A DNA stretch of 64,000 bases from Cristatella mucedo (GCA_009760855.2 WPIO01000047.1:2041501-2105500); one strand, 5' to 3'. Positions 46,428 to 58,827 are shown, counted from the first letter of the stretch. Notes: generated by a model from the letters alone, not told the origin. Numbers and translations: made by a program.

Positions 46428-47544
46428 GTGATATTAATATTGAGGCTTTCTCTCTAGCGCCCTCGGATAACTCAATATCTTTCAAGGCCGCTTACATTTT
46501 CTGCAAGGGAAGCTCAATCGAATAGTTAGGGTAGCATGTTCAATAAACAACACGAATACCACGGTTAAATGTTACATGCACAAAGTCAGCATGCAAGTTT
46601 TGTTAGTGGCAGCATGCACAGCGGCAGCACGCATAAGCTCATGAATAAAGAATCACAAAGACCCACTAAATGCTGTCATAAATAAATTCGTTTCAGTTTC
46701 TTTTAAAATGTAATCAAGTCATGAGATATAATGAAACAAGTCGGGAACGATTTCCGGCCTTGGGAGGATACGAGCAAAATGCACGATCTTCAAAAGATTT
46801 TCAGTTTTTGCGAGGTATAGGTATATCAATAATATTATTAACAATAATTGAATTTTGAAAGGTGTGCAGTACGATGCTTAGCCTTGTGGCCTTGTAGATC
46901 TGATAAGTACGCTGCAGCCAATTAATGAAGGGAACTAAAAGTGAGTGAAAAAACGTTGAAATCGTTGCGTTACTGGACTCAAAGCCAGGGCAGGTCAGCG
47001 AGAAGTTATGAGATGTGGCCACTGCGACGCTCATGACAGACAAGCCTAGCTGGAGAGTTCTGCACCAGCAGTAAGTGCCTAATTAGCCCGGCCGGTAGAC
47101 TAGCAGGCAATGAGTTACAGAAGTCAAGCTGGGATGTCTTAAATGCAATGACCAATTTAGATGTGCTATCTCTCTTCAAACAAGCTCGAATCTCAGAAAT
47201 ACTATGCAGCTGACAGTTGGCAGATTTGACTGTGGAGGTGATGTGCACGTCTAGTCATAGGTACATTGCACCCAGATTTCATCCACATTGAACGGGAGAG
47301 AAGCTGTCGGAGCTGGTTGTGAGAGGTAACCATTAAAATTGTCGAACTTTGCTCTGTCAGCCCATAACTAATAAGTTTATTTGACCATTATTCAATTTAA
47401 GAAAGTTAACTGCCATCCACGTGCCGATTTCAAAAATACATGCAGCAACGCAGTTTAGATCATCCGACGTGCTTGAGGACTGGGGGGATCAAAGCAGCGA
47501 TACAATTTAGTGTCATCTTCGTAAAAATGAAAGACTATGCCCAG
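46428..47544 (-). mobile_element. LINE-A minus copy (tail to post-RT region)
   Basis: A reversed tail (GCGCCCTCGGATAACTCAAT), 3' UTR, and ORF2 C-terminus. Overlapping minus frames at 47006-47248 and 46801-47043 carry TSQLDFCNSLPASLPAG and CHERRSGH. Paralogous to 17331-18290. Confidence 0.8.
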
Positions 47545-48700
47545 CGTCTATCAGACAAATAGGTCAAAACCGGCTAGTTTTACCTACCTGGGCTTTCAGA
47601 CGATTTTGATTACTAATAGTAGCAGGAGGTGTTTTAATTTCTGACCACCTTCCAGCAGCAAGCTGACGCTATGCGGCTCTATAGTACCGTCGGGTGGCTT
47701 CACGCGAGCTTCTGTCGCCGATGGTTTCGCGATGCGTAGTGCAGCCTCAGGCAACACCGGTCGACGCCCACGAAGGTGTGGGGGTGGGCAGAACGGATCG
47801 TCTCGTATTTCCGTATTCACGGTCCTCTCATGGAATATGTGCCACGGAAAAACTGGGCCGCCGGTCTAGCCAGACGAGATCAAAGGGTACCCACCTAAAG
47901 AGAAAATCGTGCGTGTAACCTCTAATTATATCGTTCTTATTTACAACTGTGCGTCTTACCACTAACCGTTTGGTCATGATCTCTTTGGAGCAAATTTTAA
48001 GTGCCTAGACAAGGATTTCTCTGAGGATTCTGTGCAAACGTATTGCTATTGTTCCTTTCTAAAGCTATCAATTCGACGGCCCATTTAAGAAAATGAAGTA
48101 ATATTTTTCTGTGTCTTGCTTCATTTCAGCTATTTATATAGTACGTCAGTGAAACCAGTTCAGCATTTCACTTTCATGCTGGTTTCCTTGTTCGCGGTTG
48201 ACTTTCGCCAGTGCTTCTCATTCCTCCTTGCGTCTCCAGATCCCGACAATTTTACAGCGAGAAAGTCCGTCCGTCCGTCCGTCCGTCCGTCCGTCCGTCC
48301 GTCCGTCCGTCCGTCCGTCCGTCCGTCCGTCCGTCCGTCCGTCCGTCCGTCCGTCCGTCCGTCCGTCCGTCCGTCCGTCCGTCCGTCCGTCCGTCCGTCC
48401 GTCCGTCCGTCCGTCCGTCCGTCCGTCAGTCACGCGGGAAGATGGCGACCAGTACTTCTGGGAGAGACTGTAAGAGAGTCTATGACTGACCGAAGCGAGT
48501 CCGCAGGCAGTAACCTCTAGTATTTGCTTACATAGAATCTCGCAGCCAGTCTAGGCCTTCTGCCTGGTCAATGCTAGGTTTCGATTCGCTTGCCGCTGAG
48601 CAACAGTTAGCTGCCGCCGGATGCGCTACCGCTTCATTGTGTCCGGCCATTATATCCAAATGTCTAAATGTTCAACTGTTCCTTTCATTTTATTTGACTA
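47545..48700 (+). repeat. Spacer X2, upstream part of family C copy 2
   Basis: Paralogous to X1 (18291-19341). It contains the expanded (GTCC)n tract. A degenerate LINE-A-like tail is at about 47960-48055. Confidence 0.7.
48265..48427. repeat. (GTCC)~41 tetranucleotide microsatellite
   Basis: 163 bp of uninterrupted GTCC units. The paralog at 19068 has about two units between the same flanks (GAGAAA ... CAGTCACGC). Val-Arg-Pro-Ser open frames across it are artefacts. Confidence 0.97.
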
Positions 48701-50560
48701 CAAACTAGAAGCGCTACTGCAGTGGATTACGACGCTCACGGAAGATGCGAAAACTAACCCGAGTGATGGATCGTCTGCAGCACCCCACGACCGAGTATGG
48801 CTCAGTTCATTTCGAGGAGGCTGGGCAGGGCAGGCAAAGACGAGTTGCGCCCTCCGGCGGACAGCAGTCTCAAGGAGCGGCAGCCGCTCTCGAGCCACTC
48901 GAGCGGCGAAGCGGCCAACTGACCGCCGAATGTAGCGGCTTCGTCGGCGCCACTGCCACCGACGCCGGCGCGAAGCCGCGATCAGTCCGTCGAACCGCCT
49001 GTGGGCGAGCTCGCCGCAGACGCCAGGACTGCTGCCGCAGCCGGACAGCCGCCTGGGCGCGCACCTTCGTTGGTCTTGCGGCGAGTTGCTGCAATAGAAG
49101 CAGCGATCGCCGCCGCAGCGGCGGATGCCGCCGCGGCCGTGGATGCAGCGGCTCCTCCGCTGTGGCAGCGAGCCTCGACGGTGGCGGTGCAGGAAAGGGT
49201 CGCCACTGCAGCGGCGGACGCCGCTACGCTCTCGAGCGCCGCGCCGCCGCCACCTCGTCACAAGCCGCCTCTTCGCTCGACGTCACCGAGCGACGCAGAA
49301 ATTGGAAATATGGCTGCAACGTCTATCAAACGCCTCGACGGCGTCGGCCCGTCGCAGGCGACGGTGATTGCGAGCTCCGTGCACGCCGGACTTCGACGGC
49401 TTGGCGGCGAGCTGCTGTCAGCCGCCGATCGCGAGGCAGCTGACGAGACAGACGGTGGTGGACCAACGAGCTTCGCCGGCCAAGTTCATGGCGTCGGCGG
49501 CGGTGCGTCGAACGGTTTGGAACGGCTGCCACGCCGCGCGGACACTCTTGCCGACCAGTTGGAGAACTTCGGTCACTGGCGGTGTCTCGTTCGCCAAGCG
49601 CGTGAAGCTGCTGGCGATCGCGACGACAACGAGATTCGGGCCCTACGAGGCGATGGGCGCGCAGTGGATGTCGCGGTGCCAAACGCGTTCTCATGGGTGG
49701 CGAACGATTACACGGGCCCGGAATACTGGCAGGCGCACGAGGCCTCAATCGAGCAAGAAATCGCAGTTCTATCGTATGAAATGAGACAGCGATCAGCCGA
49801 CAGGAGCCCGAGCCGCGACACGACGACCAAGCCCACAACGAGGCCGAAGGACACACGATAACGCTCGGTGCGGATTCACCCGAGGATAGCGCTCTCAGGG
49901 AGCTAGCGGCCACGGATGTCTTGAGACGCGAGCAGTTTCGCAGCGGCGCTCGGAGCCGCTCTGCGGCAAAGTGGCGACCAGCGACATCTAGACCAACTTC
50001 AGTCGCTTGCAACCTGAAGCGAAATACTATTCCGCGCGACCCGCTCTGATGAAGTGGAGAGAGAGCACGGCTTCGCGATTATCCTCAGCTGTCCCGAGCG
50101 CAGCGACTAGCTTGCGATCGCCGCACTGCAGGCGGCAGCAGCGACGCTCAGAGCAGCGGGCGGTGCGAGCTCTAGTCGCGAGCGGCGCGGTCGGGGCAGA
50201 AGACGGCGAGCGTCTCAAGTAAATTGCTTGAGCCGCGGGCGACAACGTGAGGTGCGGTTCTCAAATGAACCTAACGAAATCTTTCGTTTTTCGTTTTTCT
50301 TGTGTTTCGCTATATTTTGACGTACGGAGTTCTCCGTATGACTTCGATTTTGACTCTTTTTGTGCAGGCGTTATGTAGACTTACATTCTCGTTCGGGTAA
50401 TAAAATTGCGTGTTTTGTCTATGCGACAACAAGGCTTCACGAGCACTATCCTTCGTTCAGCATCGCGGTAGCACCAAATGATCGCGCGGAAAATAAATTA
50501 CGCCAACTAAGCGCCACTAGTTCGGTTTACCCAACCAAAAAAAACATGGTGCCGTTATTA
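48701..50560 (+). pseudogene. Family C copy 2 (C2): gene-like unit, frameshifted
   Basis: The N-terminal reading MRKLTRVMDRLQHP starts at 48745 in one frame. The rest is open in another frame at 49001-49861 (286 codons), so at least one frameshift lies between. The second frame has the Ala-rich part (TAAAAGQPPGRAPSL, SSAAPPPPRHKPPLRST), then the module (RRADTLADQLENFGHWRCL ... GPEYWQAHEASIEQEI) at about 49530-49800. PEAKYYSARPAL follows near 50010 in yet another frame. AATAAA at about 50397 marks the 3' end. Amino-acid similarity to copy 3 persists in a consistent frame despite strong nucleotide divergence, which suggests past coding constraint. Confidence 0.55.
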
Positions 50561-50589
50561 CCGCAAGGTCTCGCCAGGCGCTTTAAATG

Positions 50590-50950
50590 TTAAGCACTTC
50601 TTTGATTTGCTTGCAACTCGCGTGCGGAGCATACTTCCGTTTCGCGAGGTCGGCATTCATACGGGAATGTGGCTATTGAACAATCACGAACCGAAAATTA
50701 TCGAGACGGCATCGGCTCAGCAAGCTTTCCCGAACAGTCAACATATATTTATTTATGTATTCCTTTACCAGTGTGAGAATATTCGCAATAATAAGATAAA
50801 AAAAACACATTACGCAGCGCCCTTGGAGAACTTCATTTCTTTCTATGCAGAGATGCGGTATAACTCCAAAGTTGCTGCGGTCACAGCAGGCAAGTCTATC
50901 TGCAGTTTTCCACCAGCTGTAAGCGTCTTATTGGATTAGCAAGCACTTAG
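50590..50950 (-). repeat. Region Y2, shrunken LINE-A relic
   Basis: Paralogous to 22.09-22.50 kb but lacking the LINE-A tail insertion. The last part resembles reversed LINE-A 3' sequence (CCTTGGAGAACTTCATTTC; CCACCAGCTGTAAGCG). Confidence 0.6.
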
Positions 50951-51034
50951 GCGATGGTGACGCTGCTGAATACAGGCCAGCATAACGGTGCCGGCACCTG
51001 ACCGGCGGGTACATGTGCCCCAAGTGTAACTCAA

Positions 51035-51153
<119 letters not shown>

Positions 51154-51272
51154 CACGATTGCCTGCGGACTCGCTTTGCTGCGTCATCGTCATAGTAGAA
51201 GTAGTCATGGCCTGGATTAAGGAAGACGATACTCAACCTCTGGGATAAGTGATTAAGGCCCATGGAATGGTA

Positions 51273-51426
51273 CGCCGTGATGGCACACTAGGTAAGGCGG
51301 TTGCTTTCACGACCTCGGTCCCGAGGTCGTGGGTTTGATTCCTCGGTTGGCGATTCTTTATCGCCACTGCAAGCGGTGGTGATAGCTGTAAAGGCTCTAC
51401 TGTCTTGTCTTTATACAAAAAGAGGC
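51273..51426 (+). mobile_element. SINE-1 copy d (best preserved)
   Basis: The A-box match TGGCACACTAGG follows GCCGTGA. A region able to pair (ACGACCTCGGTCCCGAGGTCGT) precedes the B box GGGTTTGATTCC. The conserved body and CAAAAAGAGGC end follow. It lies directly against the 5' end of LINE-B. Boxes A and B are the internal RNA polymerase III promoter of tRNA-derived SINEs. Confidence 0.88.
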
Positions 51427-52450
51427 ATCACTTTTATGCTGACGATACTCAGCTTTATTTGCCATTCAAACTGTCGGAATTAGCAGCGGCAACTGAGAAA
51501 TTGAATGCTTGCCTTGCCGACAATCGACCCTAGATGTCAGAAAGATTCTTGAAACTAAACGATGATAAAACCCAACTGCTGCTCATATTACACCCTGAGC
51601 ATGTGGCTGGATAATAAGGTTCTGCTCTTCTAATAGGTGATGCTGTTGTGCGACCATCACCACGCACTCGTAATTTACGTGTTGTTTTTGACAGCTGCCT
51701 CAATTTCAAAAGCCTCATTCGCGAGACTGCTTTTACAGCTAGGCATCACGTCCGATCCCTATCTAAGATTAGGAGCTGTCTTCCAGTGGCTTGCAAAAAA
51801 TTTAACTAGCTCCTTGGTTCTGTCTCGGCTTGCTTATTGTAATTCCCTTTTGGCTGGGCTACCAAAGAAAGCAACTAGGCCACTGCAGCTGACTATGAAT
51901 ATGGCTGCAAGGCTAGTTTATAAGTCCCCGAGGTTTGAAAAAGTGTCTCCTTTGCTAAAAGAGCTAGGATGGATGCCGGTTGAGCAAAGGATACAGAGCA
52001 AGATTCTTACGCTGACCCACAAGGGCCGCCACGGCTTGGCTCCTTCGTATCTAGCTGAACTGCTGCACCAGTTTCAGCCTGTTCGCGCCCTCAGGTCCTG
52101 TGTGGACAATCAATTAACTGCTCCATTCCTCCGCTTAAAGGCCGTTGGCGACAGAAGCTTTAGCTCTGCAGGTCACATACTGTGGAACTCGCTTCCACAA
52201 TTCTTACGCGACGACAACTACTCTCCTGCTGCCGACTGCGATTTCTGCAGTCTGGATTGAGCTCGATGCGGTGCAGTACACTTGAATCCTCATCGTCGCA
52301 AGTCGTAGGCATTAGTTTGGCCGAGTGTTTATCGTGCCCCTCCCCCCGACCAAGTTCTGGCATAAGTCATGGGCTCAAGCCTCGCGGCATATGTGAAGCG
52401 CGTGAATAGAGGTTAAGTTCGCTTAGGGCGCTATACAAATGAATAATATT
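51427..52450 (+). mobile_element. LINE-B copy: L2/CR1-like element, YADD box to tail
   Basis: A 5'-truncated non-LTR element of a different family from LINE-A. The reading HFYADDTQLYLPF starts at about 51430 and SERFLKLNDDKTQLLL follows. After frameshifts comes the ORF2 C-terminus and then the tail with GGGCGCTATACAAATGAAT. The tail matches 3.47-3.55 kb. Confidence 0.88.
51637..52260 (+). pseudogene. LINE-B ORF2 C-terminal fragment
   Basis: A 207-codon frame; the genuine part starts at about 51815 with LVLSRLAYCNSLLAGLPK. It continues with MNMAARLVYKSPRFEKVSPL, LGWMPVEQRIQSKIL, HGLAPSYLAEL and the terminal FLRLKAVGDRSFSSAG...LWNSLP. This is the standard C-terminus of L2/CR1 ORF2, lying after the RT. 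It is well preserved, but the RT upstream is in other frames. Confidence 0.85.
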
Positions 52451-53370
52451 TATACATATAATCATCACAGGGAGGGCCATAAGTTTGCATCAAAAACGAC
52501 AAAAAAAACTCACAGGTGGCACTTGTGTATCCTCGTGCTCATATTACGATTGAGCCATAAATTGAAATCAAAGGACGAATAAGAAAGCGCATTCCAACGA
52601 GTGGCATTCCTGAGATTTTATTACTGAACTCGAGACGCTCGAATGTCGACTTATAAGACTGGTGGATGAGAATTCAGGCCACACTGCGAGCATGCCTACA
52701 TCCAAGTAAGTCGTGTCGCTTTTCTCGAAATTGGTCCGAAAAACACGCTAGGTTAGTAGATGATTTGTATAGTGGAATAGATTTGCCTCAGCCCCATATG
52801 AGATTGCGTTGGCCGCCGCAGCCCTCGCTTAAATACTCTTAATCTACGTGCTAGGTTTGGACCGAGGCGAAGCGACTGAGTTTTGCCGTGACTCCGCAAA
52901 GCTCGGAGACGAGTCACGGAGCGGAGTCACGATAGTCGCGAAGCGTCGCTTTCGCCAATTTTTCGCCAATTGCGCCTCGCGCGCACGGATGCGCACAATC
53001 GGGCATCGCACGCGGCGGGCATTTGTATATAACAACGATAGTGCTCTGAGAGAGATTCTGCCATCTCTAGCAAGGCCACCGTACGCATTGCGATTTGACC
53101 GTCAGTCACGCGGCCCCAACCAGTACGCGTGGCTCAGCCTGTCCGGTAGCTGCTGGATCTGATGTGCTCTTGTGCGCTGCCCTCCTGCTGGCGAGCGCCA
53201 TTACTGCTTGCAACACTGGCAGGCTCTTTGAGAACGTTACTCTGAGTAGCGCTCTCACAATGCTATGCTCTGTGCTGTTCGTCCCTAGAAGCTGGCCTCG
53301 GTATTGGACTTGCGTACTGTGCGCTCGTTCGCTCGCCGCCCAGTCACGTTGCGTTCCCGTAGCAATTTTG
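52451..53370. other. Unassigned stretch
   Basis: No gene is recognised. A GC-rich segment (52850-53110) contains a doubled TTTTTCGCCAA motif near 52955. A 104-codon frame (52848-53162) has no motif. Confidence 0.45.
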
Positions 53371-53813
53371 ATACGTCAAACGTAATGTGATGTAGTATGT
53401 TTCTGCCTGTAACTCCTCGAAGCCATAAAGAATATGTGGGTGTTAGGCACGAGATTTTTTGAAGAGTGCTCTCTCAGCCTATGCGGCTTTCGAAGGTCTA
53501 CACAGTGGCATGGTGAGAAAAGAGGAGCGTGAAGTTTGCTACTCCAAGAATTAGGCGAGAATCGACTGACCACTGAAGATATTGCTACTTTGGCACTGTG
53601 GACCCCTCAAAACACCAAACTAGCAAAATGATGGGCTTACGATCATGTAACCAAACATTTCTTCATTCAGCGCCCCAGTACCACACTGCCCTGAGCCCCC
53701 CCCCGTCCCCCATCCTCGTCCACACTCAGTCCTAGTCCTCAGCCTTCTTCCCGAGAGAGCAGCAAGTCAGATAGCCACGAAGGTACTGCAGATCAAGTTT
53801 CTAATTTCACAGA
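53371..53813 (+). pseudogene. Repeat E copy 1: 5' part of a decayed coding repeat
   Basis: 443 bp nearly identical to 62600-63044. One frame reads SLLLQELGENRLTTEDIAT, then LALWTPQNTKLAK, a TGA stop (53629-53631), WAYDHVTKHFFIQRP, and a Ser/Pro-rich stretch (SPSPQPSSRESSKSDSHEG). Protein-like composition with a few stops indicates a pseudogene. In copy 2 the sequence runs on into a larger homologous coding region. Here unrelated sequence follows. Confidence 0.6.
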
Positions 53814-54919
53814 CGGAGAGGGACTCTCGCGCAGACCTCCAACTCCGTCTTATTTTACTATCCAAAATACTGTTTAATTTAATTAGGAAAGCTAAATTCC
53901 TCGTTTGGCTTTCCTTTGCGTGGATTTGATCACTGGAACTCCTAAGGCGCCTCTTGCGCGGTTATGTCGCATCCCAACGTCAGCCATGTTGAATTTCCAG
54001 TAAAGGGTCACGGCCTTGTTCACGCCGGCAGGTTACTTATTTACACGGTAGTTATTCTGTGCCACCGCGTTCTGGGTGAGGCCTTTACTTACTGGGTTAG
54101 GCCTTACGGGCCTTAATCGTTATTGTATTTTTTTCGGTACGATGCCACCGTTGGGCTGTGTGAAGCACAAAGTGGCGCCGCTGCCTCACGGCACGTCTTC
54201 TTTTCATGGTTTCCTACTATATTTGCTTGTTGACGCTCTCCCTCCTCATTTTGCGTGGCCCTGCGTGCGATTCGGTCGGAATCAGCACAGGTGCCAAAAG
54301 TGCAGTGACAGGACAGCGGTAGCTCAATCTGTCTTTGAATAGCCTCGTCTGAATGGCTGCTTGGCCTGGCCTAACCGAAATTACAGCCATTTATTTTTCT
54401 CCTTTTAGCATACTCTTTTAGAGTTTTTGAGTAGGTACATTACTTTTTTCTATGTCAAAAGAAGCCTGGCAATCGGTAGTTCTTAGTTGAGCAACTTCAG
54501 GATTTTCATGTTGCTCTGTCAGTTTACTTATAGACAGGCTGGCCCCTAAACCTTCCAGCTGTGACTCTTCTTGGTCGGAACTTCACTTCACGTCGTCATT
54601 CCCAACACTAGGACCCAGAATTCTTAGAGAGGATGCGGAGACTTTCTGAGCGGCACTCGTCGCTGTGCAGTTATATGTTGCCTCTTCAGGGGGAATCACA
54701 AATAATATTTTTTGTTATGCAAATCCCTCGAGTAGTTAGACTTAGGGAAGTTTCAGGCTCAAGAAACTGTTGGCACATTTCTCTCCATTTATGTGCGTTT
54801 AAATACTACTTCCACGTGGTATTCATTCGCATACGTTCGGACTTTCCAAAAATTGGTGCATAGGCATGTCGCTGAGGGCTGACCTTCCGGTTATGAAATC
54901 TCGAGAAAGTTCGAGCGTC
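53814..54919. other. Unassigned stretch
   Basis: No gene or repeat is recognised. Frames up to 88 codons lack motifs. Confidence 0.45.
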
Positions 54920-55130
54920 AAATCGGCAGACAGGCAAAAGACACTCCTGTAAGCTGAGGGAGGCTCTGACACCACGCACGCGCCTGTATACACACACGAC
55001 GAAAATCAGACTCCGAGAGGCCTTCAACACTCGCGTATTCTGCCAACGTTCTCAGCGTTAAACCGCACAGCCGTTCTCCCGTCCGTCATGCTTCCCACCG
55101 CCTTCTCCTTTCGTGGCAGTGACGCACCCA
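54920..55130 (-). repeat. Repeat F copy 3, outside LINE-A
   Basis: The reverse complement matches 44.20-44.40 kb: GTCACTGCCACGAAAGGAG, AAGGCGGTGGGAAGCATGAC, GAGAACGGCTGTGCGGTTTA, AACGCTGAGAACGTTGG. No LINE-A flanks it, so F is an independent repeat. Confidence 0.6.
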
Positions 55131-56589
55131 AGTAATATCACTTCCCAATAAACCGACATGGCTCGTAAACCAGCGGCCATAAATGCCATCAGTCCAAACA
55201 TTCATCGTACGGCAATAAAACGATCGAGACTCCTTCAGAGCTTCGCCTTTTTCTTTCAACTGGGTGATTCAACGTTTCCGTTTAGGGTACCTCTAAAGAC
55301 GCTTGCAAGTGGCACACTATGGGCACGGAGCTGAAAGCTATTCAAAATTCATAAGAGTAGCTAACGTAAACCAAGTCTTTACAGTCGCTAAGGAGCTTTT
55401 CACCGAGGTTCGGTTTAAAGGTTCTTGACCCTTGCAATCATGACATCATGAAAATCATGAATTCTGAAACAATCATGAAAAATGACCTGCTCCTCGTTTT
55501 CGCTTCCGATTTAAAGTGCTGGCTATTCCCTTGACCGTGAGTTAATTTCCCGCTACGCCCCCAAATTTGCCTGTAGTCCGCGACGTCCTAGATTCGGTGA
55601 TCACGATTCCTCGTCTGCCTGTCCGCCATGATTCCTCCAGGATCAAAGCGATACCTCGTCTTGTTCTCGCCGCCGCCGCTGCCTGAGCAAAACGCGTGCT
55701 CGTATGCATGTGACAGCCGTCTGGCATAAGCGTGTCGCAGTTCATGACATCGTGATCCGTATAACGGGAAAAATATAGTGCGGCAAGCCGTAGCGATCGG
55801 ATCGAGCGGAAGCAACTGGCGTCAGTCACAGTAATAATGCAGGGGAGCGCTACTGCAGAGCGATCCCCTGCCAACGGCCGCCGACTGGCTAGTAGTAGGC
55901 TTCCGCTGGCTCTAACAACCATCTCACTCAACTACTAGTCGCAAATCGTACGCGGCCATATTTTCCTGATCGCAATGCTGAGCGGCCGCGATATCGCCGC
56001 CGTCCTCGAGGCTCTAGCTGCGTAGCTGTCGGGTTAAGGAAACTAAACTCAGCGAGCACTAAGAGTTAGCTGCGCACCGAGCTCACCGCTGCGACTGTGC
56101 AGCTGCTGCTCAGCGGGCACTCCGGCGAGGTCTCGCTTGCGACCGACGTCCTCAAAGAATCGCCTCTGGCCAGCCAGTGCCGACGCACTCTAAGCTTGCG
56201 CTTTGGCTGCTACTGATGGGAATAGTCGACGTGAAAGTCACGACTCTATGTTTGAAGCATTTACACACCGGCTGCTTGGCAGAGAAACGGCGAGACGGGA
56301 GGCGTATCTGTCAATTTGATAAGCTTCTAGCAGGTATTATCAGACAGAGGGGCCAAGATTGTTTTGGTTTGTCCGCCGGTTTGTTGGCGCGATTGCCTCT
56401 TTCAATAGTGGCCACCCGCGGTCCGAAGGTGGACTTTCAGCGGTTCTATAGTAAGTGCACACGTCGAACTAAAGCCCGTCTGCTCCTTACAGCACGTGAC
56501 GCTGAACCGCTCTACGGTATATCTGAGGGAACTCAACTGCAATCTTTAAGGCGGCACGAGCAAGCGCACAATCAAACGCAGCAGCAGAC
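55131..56589. other. Unassigned stretch
   Basis: No recognised gene. The longest frames (55542-55931 minus, 129 codons; 56177-56629 plus, 150 codons) have no motif or paralog in the window. The latter ends in CAG-rich DNA (56575-56600). Confidence 0.45.
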
Positions 56590-57161
56590 CTGCTGCTGCT
56601 GCAGCGTAGCGACGAGTGAATCTCACTGACCGCAGCGCCCTTCACTTTTGTCGTAGAAGCCAGCTGATGGACCACGTTTGCTAGGATTACGTGTACTGCG
56701 GTACACCGCGGCGGCCTATCTTAGGAAATAAACGCAGCCGACGAAGCGGCGACCGTATTGCAATGCATTGGCTCCCTGCCTACCAAGTCAGCCTAGTGGA
56801 AAGCTCTTTATCGGCGTAGAGACAGCAACGATGCTCGCCTGAATGTTACCGCGCTCGCCGCTTTCCCGTCAGAACGACGCAGCCTTCTAGCAGCGTGTAG
56901 AGATATCTGTGTGCATGAAGTTTTTGCAAATGCCGTCGCAAGGAGAGCAGTCTTATTAGTGCCAGATTTCGATTGATTTGTTGCCGATGCGCCATAGTGT
57001 AGTGGCCACGGCTCTTTGTAACTCCGAGGTTGTACCGGCTTCGCGCTTCGCTCGCTTCGTCCTTCAGATTACAAAACAGCGGTGCGACTGCGGACGTTGG
57101 ATAGCGACGCTCGCTTGGGCAAGAAGGACGCGAAAACTACCTAACTGCCTACCGGCTGAAA
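56590..57161 (+). promoter_or_regulatory. 5' flank of family C copy 4
   Basis: Homologous to 33470-34051 before copy 3. It shares GTATTGCAA(C/T)GCATTGGC, the segment with AGAGACAGCA and GTGTAGAGATAT. Candidate 5' UTR/promoter; no TATA box is evident. Confidence 0.5.
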
Positions 57162-58568
57162 ATGGATCGTCGTGTGCTGCAGCCTGCCGAGCGCGCCTCG
57201 AGGCATGGCGACGAGAATGCTCAGGGGAGGCAAAGTCAAGCAGCGCCAGCGGGAGGACAGCGGCCTGAAGAAACGACGTCCGCGCGCGGTCTCTCGAACC
57301 GAGACAGAGGCGAGGTAGTCACGTGTGGCGATGCAGACGGTCGGCCGCCGCATCGGCCATCGCCGCGGCGGCAGTGGCCGGCGCTGCTTCGCGCCCAGCC
57401 CGACGATGCCAGCCCGACATTTCAGACCGGCGTGGCCGCTGCCGGACAGCTGCCAGATAGAGCGATTTCGTCGAGCTTGCAGCGCGCGGCCGCAACGGAG
57501 GCGGCGACAGCCATCAGTTCGTCTGCAGCTGCCGACAGGGGCGCTACTGTGCCAGCGCCGCGGCGGGACTCAGCGGCGGCCAAGGAAATGGACGCTCTCA
57601 CTGCGACGGCCACGGCGGCAGCGTGCTCGAGTGCCGCCCCGCCGCCATACTGCCAGTCGCCTCTTCGGTCAACTGCGGCAGCGGCGGCGATTTCGCGTTA
57701 CGAAGCCGTCAGCCCAATGCCGGCTAGCTCCGAGTCGGCGACCTCCACTCGACTCCGGCTCGAGCCGACTTTCGCTGGCGCGGCGGCGAGCCGCTCGGGC
57801 GCCGCGGGCGTCGAATCGCCTGCGCAGCGGCGTGACGAGGCCACCGGAGCAGGTCGTGTGCCGGGGCAGCACGTCGAGCGAGCTGGAAGCAGGATAGTTC
57901 ACTTCACGTCCGACAGCGGCCGTCGCGGCGAGCCTCGCAGGGTCGATCAGCGCTGCTGCCGCGCGACTGGAACCAGCCCAACGGATCGCCGACGTGAGCC
58001 CGACCGAAGGCAAGGCGGCGACGACCGCAGCGTTGCTCAACGAGGAGACGGACTCGGCGGCTCTAGCGGTGGCTACGGCGGTGGAGAAGCGTCCAACGGC
58101 GTGGCAAGGATAATGCAGCACGCGGACAACCTGGCCGACCAGATGGAGAACTTAATGCATTGGAAGTCTCTGATTGGCGAGGCGCGCGTGGCGGCGCAGC
58201 GCGCGGACGAGGCATCGACGCGGCGGCGCCTCAGAGACGGGCGCGCCCCGACAGACGCCGAGCAGAGCGAGCTGCAGGGGACGGCGAGCGAGCGCACGGG
58301 CCAGAGCTACTGGCAGATGCTCGAGGGCAGCATTCATAACGACATCGTCACTATGATTTACCAACGGCGCCAGCTCGCCGATGAGTACGTCTCGATATCA
58401 CGCGGCGATGCTGCCTCCGGCGCCGCTTGCGCTACCTCGCCGGCCCAGATAGACATCTTTGGGGCTTGCACAGCGGAAGAGGGGAAGAAACTCGGCGACG
58501 ACGCGACAGCGAGCAGCGACGCGACGACTAAGTCCCCTACGAGACCGAGAGATGGGGGAGAGCACTAA
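57162..58568 (+). pseudogene. Family C copy 4 (C4): near-intact, frameshifted before the C-terminus
   Basis: 468 codons from ATGGATCGTCGTG. Same architecture as C3, but the Ala-rich middle has one PAPRR.SAAAKE.DA unit instead of three. The module is at about residues 318-409 (QHADNLADQMENLMHWKSL ... SYWQMLEGSIHNDI). At about 58483-58500 one base is missing relative to C3 (GAAGAGGGGAAGAAACTCGG against GAAGATGAGGAAGAGACGTG), so translation shifts and stops at 58568. The original C-terminus (LLPEAKYSSTRPALPK) remains readable in the frame that ends at 58827. AATAAA is at 59165-59170. Function unknown. Confidence 0.6.
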
Positions 58569-58827
58569 GGGCGACAGCGCCGGCGGACGGCACATTTCGG
58601 GCATTACCGGTCAGGGTAGACGAGACAAACGACGCAGCGTCTCCGTCACCGTTCGCCAGAAGTTCCACGGTTGCCACGTGGACCGGCGCAGAGGCGCACC
58701 ATGGCCAGTCGGTTCGAGGCGCGCGGAGCAGCCCAACAGGGAACGCAGCGACCGGCATCTAGAGCCCTGCGGTCGCTTGCTACCGGAAGCGAAATACTCT
58801 TCTACGCGACCAGCTTTGCCGAAGTAG

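Noticed and set aside
48198-48520. Open frames with repeated Val-Arg-Pro-Ser or Thr-Asp-Gly-Arg
   Set aside because: They arise from the (GTCC)n tract in any frame and are not genes.
51273-51350. Functional tRNA gene
   Set aside because: A and B boxes are present, but the acceptor and anticodon stems do not form, and the same sequence recurs as a longer dispersed unit. It is a SINE.
56177-56629. 150-codon open frame as a host gene
   Set aside because: No motif, no paralog and no start or splice evidence; its end overlaps CAG-rich DNA and the flank of family C copy 4.
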